Shown here piece after piece: positions 27,041 through 35,388 of a stretch of 64,000 nt of DNA. The position numbers and the translations under genes were made by a program. This DNA comes from CAVWDI01 sp963753725 (GTDB lineage: Bacteria; Chloroflexota; Anaerolineae; Anaerolineales; UBA4823): positions 62,001 to 126,000 of the forward strand of contig CAVWDI010000001.1 in the NCBI GenBank assembly GCA_963753725.1. Reading direction: 5' to 3'. Within the stretch, counting starts at the first letter, position 1. Each line of letters begins with the position of its first letter. The notes beneath the pieces were generated by a model. The model saw only the letters and a program-made list of their open reading frames with translations, was not told where the DNA came from and did not search any database.

Positions 27041-27973
27041 ATGATTCTCACAGTCACTCCGCATTCCGCGCTTGATAAAGTCCTATTTATCGATAAATTT
27101 ACTCCTGGCTCCGTCCATCGAACGGAACAAGTGGTATATTCCGTAGGCGGTAAGGGGCTTGATTCTTCCGTGACATTGAGCTGCCTGGAGGTGGAAACAG
27201 TTGGATTGGTTTTTGTCGCGGGAGATACCGGCCGGAAATTGATCGAGTTAGTAGAAGGGTTCGGAATTACCGCTGCACCGGTTTGGGTGGATGGAGAAAC
27301 CCGGGTTGCGCATGTGATCTCAGAAACGGAGGTTGGACGGCACTCGCATGTGATATCGGGAAAAATACTTATCAACCCGGATCAACTTGAAGAGTTTTAT
27401 ACGCTGTTCAGAAAACTGGTTTTAAATACAACCTTTGTAATTTGTGGTGGTTCAGTACCCCCGGGGATCACTCCCACTGTGTATAAACATATCACTGAGT
27501 TTGCGCATCAGAGTAATGTCCTGGTTCTAATCGATTCCTCAAGCAAGATGATCATCGAAGCGATCCCTGCTAAACCTGATATCATCAAAATGAATTGGGA
27601 AGAGTTCGAAACAACTTTTTATCAAACAGCGCCCACACTGGGTGAATTGAAAAAACTAGCTGGGGAAATTTACATAGAATACCAGCTGAATTCGCTTGTA
27701 TTGACCTGTGGCACCGATGGGATTATTTCCTTTTCAAACGAAGGTGCATTTCACACCATCGTTCCCAAGCTGAAAGCTGTTAATGCCGCAGGTGCCGGTG
27801 ACGCTGTTTCTTCCGCTTTAGCCTGGCGATTCTCGGAAGGTGACAACTGGATAGAGGCTTTAAATTGGGCAGGTGCAATATCGGCGGCGGTGGTTCTCAC
27901 ACCTGGCACTGCAGAGTGCCGCATGCAAGACGTAATCGATCTCTTACCAAAAGTTCAAACCATCAATATATAG
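27041..27973 (+). CDS. PfkB family kinase, 1-phosphofructokinase/tagatose-6-phosphate kinase type
   Basis: 310 residues with SVGGKGLDSSVTL (substrate-binding GGKG) and the catalytic loop NAAGAGDAV. The usual NPA near the start is replaced by TPHSALD. This subfamily phosphorylates a sugar phosphate to a bisphosphate; in this operon the product of a ketose-phosphate side route or of DHAP metabolism could be meant, but no substrate is proved. It is the last gene of the operon and ends at a 20-bp bidirectional terminator. Confidence 0.87.
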   Translation: MILTVTPHSALDKVLFIDKFTPGSVHRTEQVVYSVGGKGLDSSVTLSCLEVETVGLVFVAGDTGRKLIELVEGFGITAAPVWVDGETRVAHVISETEVGRHSHVISGKILINPDQLEEFYTLFRKLVLNTTFVICGGSVPPGITPTVYKHITEFAHQSNVLVLIDSSSKMIIEAIPAKPDIIKMNWEEFETTFYQTAPTLGELKKLAGEIYIEYQLNSLVLTCGTDGIISFSNEGAFHTIVPKLKAVNAAGAGDAVSSALAWRFSEGDNWIEALNWAGAISAAVVLTPGTAECRMQDVIDLLPKVQTINI

Positions 27974-28016
27974 TTGGTATTTCTGGTATTAATTTCTAAC
28001 TTTGAAGAATATCTTT

Positions 28017-28064
28017 AACATAAAAATCCCATCCAAAGAAATACTTGGATGGGATTTTTATGTT
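28017..28064. terminator. Bidirectional rho-independent terminator
   Basis: Perfect 20-bp inverted repeat (28017-28036 and 28045-28064, 8-base loop) whose arms begin with runs of A and end in T, so it works on either strand. It sits between the convergent PfkB kinase and sugar-binding lipoprotein genes. Confidence 0.93.
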
Positions 28065-28108
28065 TATGTGAGAGTATTCAAAAATTCAAAGATACTCCAA
28101 TTTAGCCT

Positions 28109-29176
28109 TTACTCTCCTACAACATATTCCTGGTAAGCCTTCACACCTTTTTCCATCTCCCAACCAAGCAGGTTCTCGGGAGTGTCCACATCAACCATCG
28201 TGGATGGGGTGATGACCAGAACAGGAACCTCTCCACCTTCAAGAACTGTGGTGACAACCTTCAAGAGCACACCGGATTCATATGTGGGTGAGTTCGAATT
28301 TGTGGCAATGGCCTTCCCTTCCATCACGCCTTCAAAATCTTCGGGACGACCGTTGTGGGTTATGATCTTGATCGGATCGTTGAGCAATCCAGCATCTTCC
28401 AATGCCCGCATAACGCCCAGATAGATATCGGCATTCATGGCATACACCATATCAAATTCGCCGTCATAATTCGTGAGCCAGTCGCTCATTACGTTCTGAG
28501 CTTTTTCTGCGTTCCAATCGGCGGGTGCTTTCTGTACGATCTCGTTGTTGGGTCCAAGATTGTCTTCAAATCCCTCTTCAAACAGCTCGACGATACCCTG
28601 TCCCAGCGTACCCTCTACAATTGCAACTTTTGAATCGGGGTAATTTTGAGCGATGTAATCACCAATCATGCCGCCCATGACCACGAAATCACCTTTCACC
28701 GTGGATGTAACTTTGCCAGGACCTTCGGCAGCCGTCGAACCGACAACGAAGAAGGGGATGTCAGCTTCATTGGCCAGTTGAGCGCCGCGCTGGGCTGTTT
28801 CAGCAGCAATCGTGAAGTCGATGATTGCATCCATGTCCTGTGCAATGAAGTCCTCGATGTGTGCCAGCTCTTTCTCCGGCTGACCTTCTGAAATTACAAA
28901 AGTCATTTCCACACCAAAATCCTCATTCTCGTTGATATATTCTTCAACAAGTTTTGCGGCATCAGCCTGCATTTGATAGTATGCATCTGGCGAGGTCTGG
29001 ATGTACCCGATTTGATAAACCGGTTTTTCAGCGGCAGGTTCTTCTTCCATAGGCTCTTCCGCTGCTGGTTCTTCCGCTGCTGGTTCCTCAGCGGGGGCCG
29101 CAGGTTGACAGGCTGCTAACGCGAATATCAACACAAAAGCAAGCATAAAAATCAAAATGTTCTTATAGTTCTTCAT
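28109..29176 (-). CDS. Sugar ABC transporter substrate-binding lipoprotein (CUT2, RbsB type)
   Basis: 355 residues: signal peptide with lipobox (ALAAC), Ala/Glu/Pro linker (~24-50) and a type I periplasmic-binding domain (YQIGYIQTSPDAYY..., DAIIDF). It captures a monosaccharide for the permease and ATPase encoded upstream on the same strand. The linker is nearly the same as that of the unrelated binding lipoprotein at 6700-8109. An AAGGAG and a further orphan SD-like sequence (29247-29256) precede the ATG. Confidence 0.92.
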   Translation of the reverse strand: MKNYKNILIFMLAFVLIFALAACQPAAPAEEPAAEEPAAEEPMEEEPAAEKPVYQIGYIQTSPDAYYQMQADAAKLVEEYINENEDFGVEMTFVISEGQPEKELAHIEDFIAQDMDAIIDFTIAAETAQRGAQLANEADIPFFVVGSTAAEGPGKVTSTVKGDFVVMGGMIGDYIAQNYPDSKVAIVEGTLGQGIVELFEEGFEDNLGPNNEIVQKAPADWNAEKAQNVMSDWLTNYDGEFDMVYAMNADIYLGVMRALEDAGLLNDPIKIITHNGRPEDFEGVMEGKAIATNSNSPTYESGVLLKVVTTVLEGGEVPVLVITPSTMVDVDTPENLLGWEMEKGVKAYQEYVVGE

Positions 29177-29274
29177 TTTTTTCTCCTATTTCTCCTTGAT
29201 ATATTTTGGAAATTGTATGCATCTCGGTACGGTATTTTCGTATTTTTACCTCCTCATAGCGTAGTGAAAGTTTA

Positions 29275-30264
29275 TTAACTGGGATTGCTAGATTTTCTGA
29301 TTGATCCAATATTACTGAGAGTCACTGCAATGATTATTATACTTCCAAGCATTACATATTGGTAAAAAGATGGTACGCGCATAATATTTAACGAATTGCG
29401 AATTAAACCTAATAGAATAACGCCCAGAAAAACTCCTGGGATAGTCCCTTTACCACCGCCGAGGGCTACGCCCCCGATAACAGCAGCAGCAATTGATTCC
29501 AGCGGGTAGGAAACACCCATGGCGGGCTGTGACTGCCCGATTCTGGAAATGACAATAAGCGATGTGAAACCCGCCAACAATCCGCTAACCGAATAAGCGA
29601 TGATCTTATGCACATCAATGCTGATACCTGCCAGGAATGCGGCTTCCGGGTTACCTCCGATAGCATATAGTTTACGACCGTACTTCATATAACGCATCAC
29701 AAAGTATACAATTACGGTAATGACAACAAAATAGATGACAGGTAAAGGTACAATTCCGCCAACCTTATACGTACCAAACCAACCAAATTTCCCTTGAAGA
29801 TAGATATTGTTACCACCAGAGATGATCAACGCCAGTCCCTGATAGACAGTCATCAATCCCAAAGTAGCGATAAATGAATCGATTTTTGTTTTGGTGACGA
29901 TGATCCCATTGATCACACCGGCAGCAAGGCCAACTAGACAAGCCAGCAGGATAACCCAACCATCACTCAATCCCCAACGTGAAATTGCGATTGCAGCAAC
30001 ACCAGCAGCGCAGGCAAGCACATTGCCGACAGTCAGGTCTATACATCCAGCAATCATAGCCATCGCAACACCCATGGTTACGATCCCCAGGGTAGACTGC
30101 TGGTTAAGCACATTAAAAATATTTCTTTGAGTGAGAAAGTTTGGATCAAGAAAAGACATGATGACGACAGCTATAGTCAGGATCCCTAACAGATAATAGA
30201 CTGATCGATTACTCTTGTTTACCCAGCTGGACATTTTTATTGTATTGTTGTTATTTTCGCTCAT
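29275..30264 (-). CDS. Sugar ABC transporter permease (CUT2, RbsC type)
   Basis: About 329 residues with 8-10 membrane segments and the family landmarks GCIDLTVGNVLA, AGVINGIIVTKTKIDSFIATLG, YAIGGNPEAAFLAGI and AAVIGGVALGGGKGT. Start is the ATG at 30264, 7 bases after GGAG, overlapping the ATPase stop (ATGA); a longer frame upstream would lie inside the ATPase gene. It is the transmembrane part of the ribose-type transporter. Confidence 0.93.
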   Translation of the reverse strand: MSENNNNTIKMSSWVNKSNRSVYYLLGILTIAVVIMSFLDPNFLTQRNIFNVLNQQSTLGIVTMGVAMAMIAGCIDLTVGNVLACAAGVAAIAISRWGLSDGWVILLACLVGLAAGVINGIIVTKTKIDSFIATLGLMTVYQGLALIISGGNNIYLQGKFGWFGTYKVGGIVPLPVIYFVVITVIVYFVMRYMKYGRKLYAIGGNPEAAFLAGISIDVHKIIAYSVSGLLAGFTSLIVISRIGQSQPAMGVSYPLESIAAAVIGGVALGGGKGTIPGVFLGVILLGLIRNSLNIMRVPSFYQYVMLGSIIIIAVTLSNIGSIRKSSNPS

Positions 30265-31800
30265 AATACGTCTCCAATGGAGTAGGTTAAAACTTTCTCC
30301 TCGCTGAGGTCCTGCCTGCCGATTTCCCCTACAACCTTGCCCTGCCGCATCACTACAACCCGGTCGCACATTGCGATGAGTTCGGGCATATCTGAAGAAA
30401 CCATCAGGATGTATTTGCCATCTCTGGCAAGTTGGACCATCAACTTGTATATTTCCTCCTTGGAGCCAATGTCAATGCCGCGCGTTGGTTCATCAAAAAT
30501 TATGACTTTTGAATTTGCATAAAGCCATTTCGCAAGCACAACCTTCTGCTGGTTGCCGCCCGATAGAAACCTAACTTCCTGAAAAATGCTGGGGGTCTTT
30601 ATATCAATAGCGCTAACATAATCATCCACATTCTGAGTTTCAAGGCGTTCATTGATTAAACGTCCTTTTGTATTAGCTAATTGAACAACTGAGACATTCC
30701 ATTTGACGCTGTGTTCTAAAATTAACCCGGTTTTCTGCCGGTCTTCGGTGAGCAGAGATAATCCTGCCTGGATAGCCTGACCTGGATTGGTAATATCAAT
30801 TTCTTCACCTTCCAGAATTACCGTTCCACTTTGCTTTTGATCCGCGCCAAACAGCAGTCTTACCAAATCAGTTCTGCCGGAACCGACCATTCCAGCCAGA
30901 CCCACAATTTCACCCTTACGTATCTCAAAAGAAACATCCTTCACATCTCCGCCTGAAAATCCCTTGAAAGTTATCGATTTGGAATAATCGATCTCCACCA
31001 TTTCACGTGTATAGAACATACTCAGATCACGTCCGACCATTTCACTGATAATAATTTCCTCAGTTACTTCATTTTTCAGATGAGTGGCGACCTTGTTACC
31101 ATCGCGTAATATAGTGATGCGGTCGTGTATGCTGAAAATCTCTTCCAAATGGTGGGATATATAAATGACGCCAACACCTTTTGCAGCTACCTCTCTCACA
31201 AGGTCTAACAAATGGTTGATTTCACTTGAACTGTAGGACGCTGTTGGTTCGTCAAGTATGAATATCTTGGCCTCCATCGCCATGGCTTTCGCGATCTGCA
31301 CAGATTGTTTTTCGGGAATGTTCAAATCCCCAACCAGAGCCTCGACATCCAGATCGATCTTCAAATTTTCCAGAAGTATTCGCGAACTCTTTTTTTAGTT
31401 TTGAATAATCAAGCAGACCGAAACGGTTTACAGGATATTGACCCATAAAAATATTTTCAGCCACACTCAGCTCAGGCGCCAGGGAAATCTCCTGATAGAT
31501 GGTCTGTATTCCTAATTGATGGGCAAGAGCTGGTGTAAGAAATGTATATTCTTGTCCCCCGATTATCATCACACCTTCATCGGGCCTCAAAGCCCCGGAC
31601 AACATTTTAATAAATGTTGATTTTCCTGCGCCATTCTCACCCACTACGCAGTGGATTTCACCTGCAAAAAGATCGAAGTCCACTTTATTAAAAGCCTTTA
31701 CACCCGGAAAACTTTTACTGCATCCTTTAACTTCTAAAAGGACCTGTGGCTTTCCTGGAAAATCGCCTTCTGTGATGATTTCAGTGTCGCTGGTTAACAT
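30261..31800 (-). pseudogene. Sugar ABC transporter ATPase (CUT2, RbsA/MglA type, two ABC domains), frameshifted
   Basis: The N-terminal part (to about 31396) holds the first Walker A (GENGAGKST) and the later part the first Walker B (IFILDEPTAS) and the whole second ABC domain (GMVGSGRTDL, LSGGNQQK, IIFDEPTRGID). The shift is in a run of seven Ts (31390-31396, A7 on the coding strand); with six the protein reads KLKKSSRILLENLKIDLD. It is one ~513-residue ATPase with a single-base insertion, very likely a sequencing error. It is the first gene of the operon and has its own promoter at 31837-31865. Confidence 0.9.
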
Positions 31801-31836
31801 TGTTTCAGGACATGGATTGATTTTATTGATCTACAT

Positions 31837-31888
31837 ATATTAAACAGATAGCCGGATGCGGTCAATACATACCGCAGGTCAATATGTT
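31837..31888 (-). promoter_or_regulatory. Promoter and upstream repeat of the CUT2 transporter operon
   Basis: On the minus strand: TTGACC (31860-31865), 17 bp, TAATAT (31837-31842). Just upstream is a second copy of the same element, ACATATTGACCTG (31875-31888), which also occurs over the -35 box of the neighbouring isomerase promoter. A 9-bp dyad GGATGCGGT/ACCGCATCC also encloses this segment. Confidence 0.65.
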
Positions 31889-31928
31889 ATGCAGGGCTAT
31901 ACGTACCGCATCCGTCGTGTAAATAATC

Positions 31929-32933
31929 TTATTGATACTCGATAAATTCTGGCTTATTGCCGGTGTAGCAATCCAATTTCCTTAGAAGTTTTTGGAAGTA
32001 ATTGCGGGCATCAATATATCTTTCGTCAACAACATCAAGGTTGCCCAATTCATGACCTTTCATGATGATGGGTGAACACTGCTCATGTGAGAATAAACCA
32101 TCGTACCCGATCTCTTTACAAGTCTTGATGAAAATCTCCCATGGGAGTGGATCAATTGCGCAGCCGGGCGTGACTTCTTCCCAGCCATAAGGCGCGCCGC
32201 CCACAGTCTTGAAACTCGCCAGAGATATTGTGTGGGAATAAACCATCAAATCCCCAATTTTTCGCACGATTTCTACTACATCATCAGGTTCGTAGGATTC
32301 AAACAGCGGCAGGTCGAGACCAACCTTCAAGCTGTCCACACCGACCTCTTCCAGCATATGCAGCGTATCTTCGTTGTTACCGGTAATTTCCGGGTGAGTT
32401 TGCAGCGCAAGCGTTACGCCTTTATCTTGAGCATATAATGCTACTTCAGTCAAAGCTTTGCGTACCTGGTGCCAGGCATCCAGGAAATCTTCGCCTCTGG
32501 AAACCCTGCGGGAGCGTCCTTCAAATGCTGGTAAGCCATAACCATCTTCTCCATACGGATTGCGGAAATATCCCCACAGGGAAGCCATCACCCTCACGAC
32601 CGGGCTGCCGATATCAACAGCAAGGTCTATACATTCACGGGTATACATAATCTCTTTTTCCTGGGGGAACACCAACACATGGTTCCCTTCCAGGAAATTG
32701 TTGCAGCACACAATACCACCCACCTCGAGGTCCAACTCTGCATAAAGATCTACTAACCGCTTACGCCTATCAGCGTCTATATCCATCGGAAAACCAATTG
32801 GTCGATGTGCAAATATACATGCCGCATCATATCCAAAATCAGCCGCTTTGCGGATTGAATCTTCCAGCGATAACTCTTCACCCTTATTTGTGAAATATCC
32901 ACCATAGCCAATTACATCGAGACTGAGTTTCAT
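31929..32933 (-). CDS. Sugar phosphate isomerase/epimerase, xylose isomerase-like TIM barrel
   Basis: 334 residues from the ATG at 32933 (8 bases after AAAGGAG). Metal-site positions read Gln (ALQTHPE), Asp (GLDLPLFE), His (YSHTIS) and Glu (SHEQCSP), so the first, normally glutamate, is Gln. That makes its metal binding atypical. It is transcribed away from the adjacent GntR gene, and its promoter shares a 14-bp element with that of the CUT2 transporter, so the three units are probably co-regulated. Confidence 0.85.
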   Translation of the reverse strand: MKLSLDVIGYGGYFTNKGEELSLEDSIRKAADFGYDAACIFAHRPIGFPMDIDADRRKRLVDLYAELDLEVGGIVCCNNFLEGNHVLVFPQEKEIMYTRECIDLAVDIGSPVVRVMASLWGYFRNPYGEDGYGLPAFEGRSRRVSRGEDFLDAWHQVRKALTEVALYAQDKGVTLALQTHPEITGNNEDTLHMLEEVGVDSLKVGLDLPLFESYEPDDVVEIVRKIGDLMVYSHTISLASFKTVGGAPYGWEEVTPGCAIDPLPWEIFIKTCKEIGYDGLFSHEQCSPIIMKGHELGNLDVVDERYIDARNYFQKLLRKLDCYTGNKPEFIEYQ

Positions 32934-33006
32934 GTCTGCATCTCCTTTTGTGAAAAAAATAAGTATCAATATTTGATTTTGTATAAAAACATACCAACGT
33001 TATGAC

Positions 33007-33041
33007 ATTATATAGTATAATAGAAGACAGGTCAATATGTT
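33007..33041 (-). promoter_or_regulatory. Isomerase promoter with shared element
   Basis: Minus strand TTGACC (33030-33035), 17 bp, TATAAT (33007-33012). The 14-mer CAGGTCAATATGTT (33028-33041) overlaps the -35 box and is identical to 31875-31888 upstream of the CUT2 operon; a regulator bound to it would compete with RNA polymerase. Confidence 0.7.
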
Positions 33042-33110
33042 TTACCCAAATTCTGTAAATGAATTAGTAATTTTTTCAATATGCTCCGGCGCAAGAAATC
33101 GTAATAGCAG

Positions 33111-33851
33111 ATGACCACGCAGCAAATTAACCGAAGAAGCAAGGTCCCCTACTACCACCAGTTGTATGAAATCTTGTATGACAAAATCAACGCTGGTGAA
33201 TGGAAACCGGGCGATCAAATTCCAGCTGAACCAGAATTGATCGACTTATATCAGGTCAGCCGCAGTACGGTGCGCATTGTTCTGGATATGCTGGTCAACA
33301 AAGGTTTGATATACCGGCAAAGAGGGCGCGGTACATTCGTCTCACAGCCATCCGTAGAACAAGCATTAGTTCGGATCATCAATTTCACAGAAGATATGCG
33401 CCAGCGCGGAATAACTCCCAGCTCAAAGGTACTCTCTTCTGAAGTTCTGCCAGCCTCAGCTTATGTTGCCGGTCAATTAAAGGTCCCAATTGGAGAGGAG
33501 CTCGTATGCCTGCGTCGTTTGCGTCTTGGAAATAGTGAACCCATGGGACTGGAGGAATCCTACTTGGTCCATCGTTTCTGCCCGGACATCCTCTCCCGGC
33601 ATGATTTCAGCAATTATTCACTCCGAGAAACCATCTATCAAGACTACGGCGTCCAATGGCTTCGTGCCAACCAGGTTATACGTGCTATCAATGCCACCAG
33701 GGATATGGCAAACCTTTTGGAAGTTAAGAATAAAGCTGCCATACTATCCATCGAACAAGTCACTTTCTCCAAAATGGATGTACCTGTGGAATTCCTGCGC
33801 ATCTTTTACCGCGGAGACCGGTACTCCCTTTACAACGAGCTTCAAGAGTAG
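33111..33851 (+). CDS. GntR family regulator, HutC subfamily
   Basis: 246 residues, winged helix (PAEPELIDLYQVSRSTVRIVL) plus UTRA domain. It is closely related to the regulator at 9885-10622 over its whole length. It ends only 22 bp from the convergent methyltransferase gene. Divergent position relative to the isomerase suggests control of that gene and of the CUT2 operon through the shared 14-bp element. Confidence 0.92.
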   Translation: MTTQQINRRSKVPYYHQLYEILYDKINAGEWKPGDQIPAEPELIDLYQVSRSTVRIVLDMLVNKGLIYRQRGRGTFVSQPSVEQALVRIINFTEDMRQRGITPSSKVLSSEVLPASAYVAGQLKVPIGEELVCLRRLRLGNSEPMGLEESYLVHRFCPDILSRHDFSNYSLRETIYQDYGVQWLRANQVIRAINATRDMANLLEVKNKAAILSIEQVTFSKMDVPVEFLRIFYRGDRYSLYNELQE

Positions 33852-33873
33852 TCCACTCGGGTCTGGATTTACC

Positions 33874-35304
33874 CTACCAAGTCAAATTCACCCATAAAAA
33901 TCCATAACCCAGGCTGTCAACCAGTTCCCAGGTGTTTTTGGCTAGTTCTTCCCTTTCGACAATTGGGGGAAGTTCCATGCGTTTTTGCTCCCACGGTACA
34001 CAAACGCCCTGTGCCCTTTTCTGTCCTTTATAGTTAAAATCAGGAACCTGGATTTCTTGCCGTGCACCTTTGATTTCGTTCAGGTTTGCGCCTGAATTGA
34101 TATCTTGGCTGTAAACACCATATTACGCGTAAAATCGATCATCGCTTCAACATTTTCAATTTTTGCGTCATTCATAAGTAATGCGCCAGCATCCATAATA
34201 TAACCGCCGTCCTGAGCGACTTCATCGATCACCTTTTTACAAGCAGCTCTGACATCATCAGGTGTTCCATTGGTTAACAACATATTTGGAATACCTCCGC
34301 TGATACAGAACTTCTCGCCCAGAATTCGGTGCGCTTTTAATATATCTGTTTTATCACTGTGAAATATTATGCTTTTTTCTGGCAGTTCAGCGAAAGCCTC
34401 CAGGTGATGGTCCCAATTGCCTTCCGCGTAGAGTATGATCTGGCTGCCAGTTGCCCATAACTCTTCGATAATCGGCTTTAGGGTTGGCCAATAGATTTCA
34501 TCAAAATCCTGTTTTGAGATAAAAGGAACACAGCCGCGATGCATCCATATGATGGATGGAATATTTCCATCTGGATCCGCGCCCCCAAGGACCAGGTTGC
34601 GCAAGTGCGGCATTAATGCTTCACATGCTTCAATGACTTTGTGGCGCCTTTCATTCAAGTCAAAACATAAGTTTAATATAGCCGCGCAGTTTATCTCCGA
34701 GAATATCTAGCGGGGCTTTTAATACCGAGGCTACTGCAGGTACTATTCCGGCATCTACCAGTTCGACGTGTTTCGCCCCCCAGGTATTGAAGAAATGATT
34801 GTATGCCATAATACCGTTGATAAAGGTCATATTGTGGTCAAATGTTACCGGTTCGCCCGCTTGTTGGATATGTCGTGTAAACCTTGACATCCATTTATTA
34901 ACCAGAAATGCAGTCGGATCATCGATGATCTCATCATATTCAGAGGTTTTCAGGAATGCGCCTTCTTCGGATGAAGGTTCAGCCCATTGGTTGACAGAAT
35001 CTACCGGTATCCCAAAACCAGGGAATGTTATTCCTTCCCAGCTCAGCGCTTTTTGCATTCCAAACCAATTGACCACCGAGTTAGTTTGAATTGCATCAAC
35101 TCCTGTTTTCACTGCAAATTCGCGATTAATATCAAACTGCAATTCATGGTTTACTGCAACTTCATAATTAGTATATCCACAATATTTTGCGGAAAATTCC
35201 TCTGAAAAGATTCGTAGGGGAATTCGATCAGGTTTTTCATTGTAGTTCGCCGCTACATAGCGAGTTAATCTCTCATCGTATTTTTGTTTTACGTCTGAAT
35301 CCAT
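33874..35304 (-). pseudogene. UroD-fold corrinoid methyltransferase-like protein, two frameshifts
   Basis: One ~477-residue protein in three frames. Part 1 (35304 to ~34665) contains RIPLRIFSEEFSAKY and WGAKHVELVD; part 2 contains NMLLTNGTPDDVRAACKKVI and GGYIMDAGALL; part 3 runs NEIKGARQEIQVPDF to the stop at 33874. Correcting AAAA at 34662-34665 and one base near 34123-34130 (giving DFTREYGVYSQDI) joins them. The family's zinc motif H-x-C reads HSD here. Start is 35304, five bases after GGAGG. Relatives with a UroD fold move methyl groups between corrinoid proteins and other substrates, and a corrinoid protein is encoded upstream, separated by an IS1182 element. Confidence 0.8.
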
Positions 35305-35388
35305 GGTAGCCTCCATTTTCCAAAAATCATTCAATTTATTGAATGAGAAATTACTTCACGAAAAAGTAATTTTAATTTCATCTATAAA

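Noticed and set aside
31390..31396. Programmed frameshift at A7 in the RbsA-type ATPase
   Set aside because: The change needed is equivalent to skipping one base at a seven-A run, there is no sign of a stimulatory structure, and similar breaks occur in many unrelated genes here.
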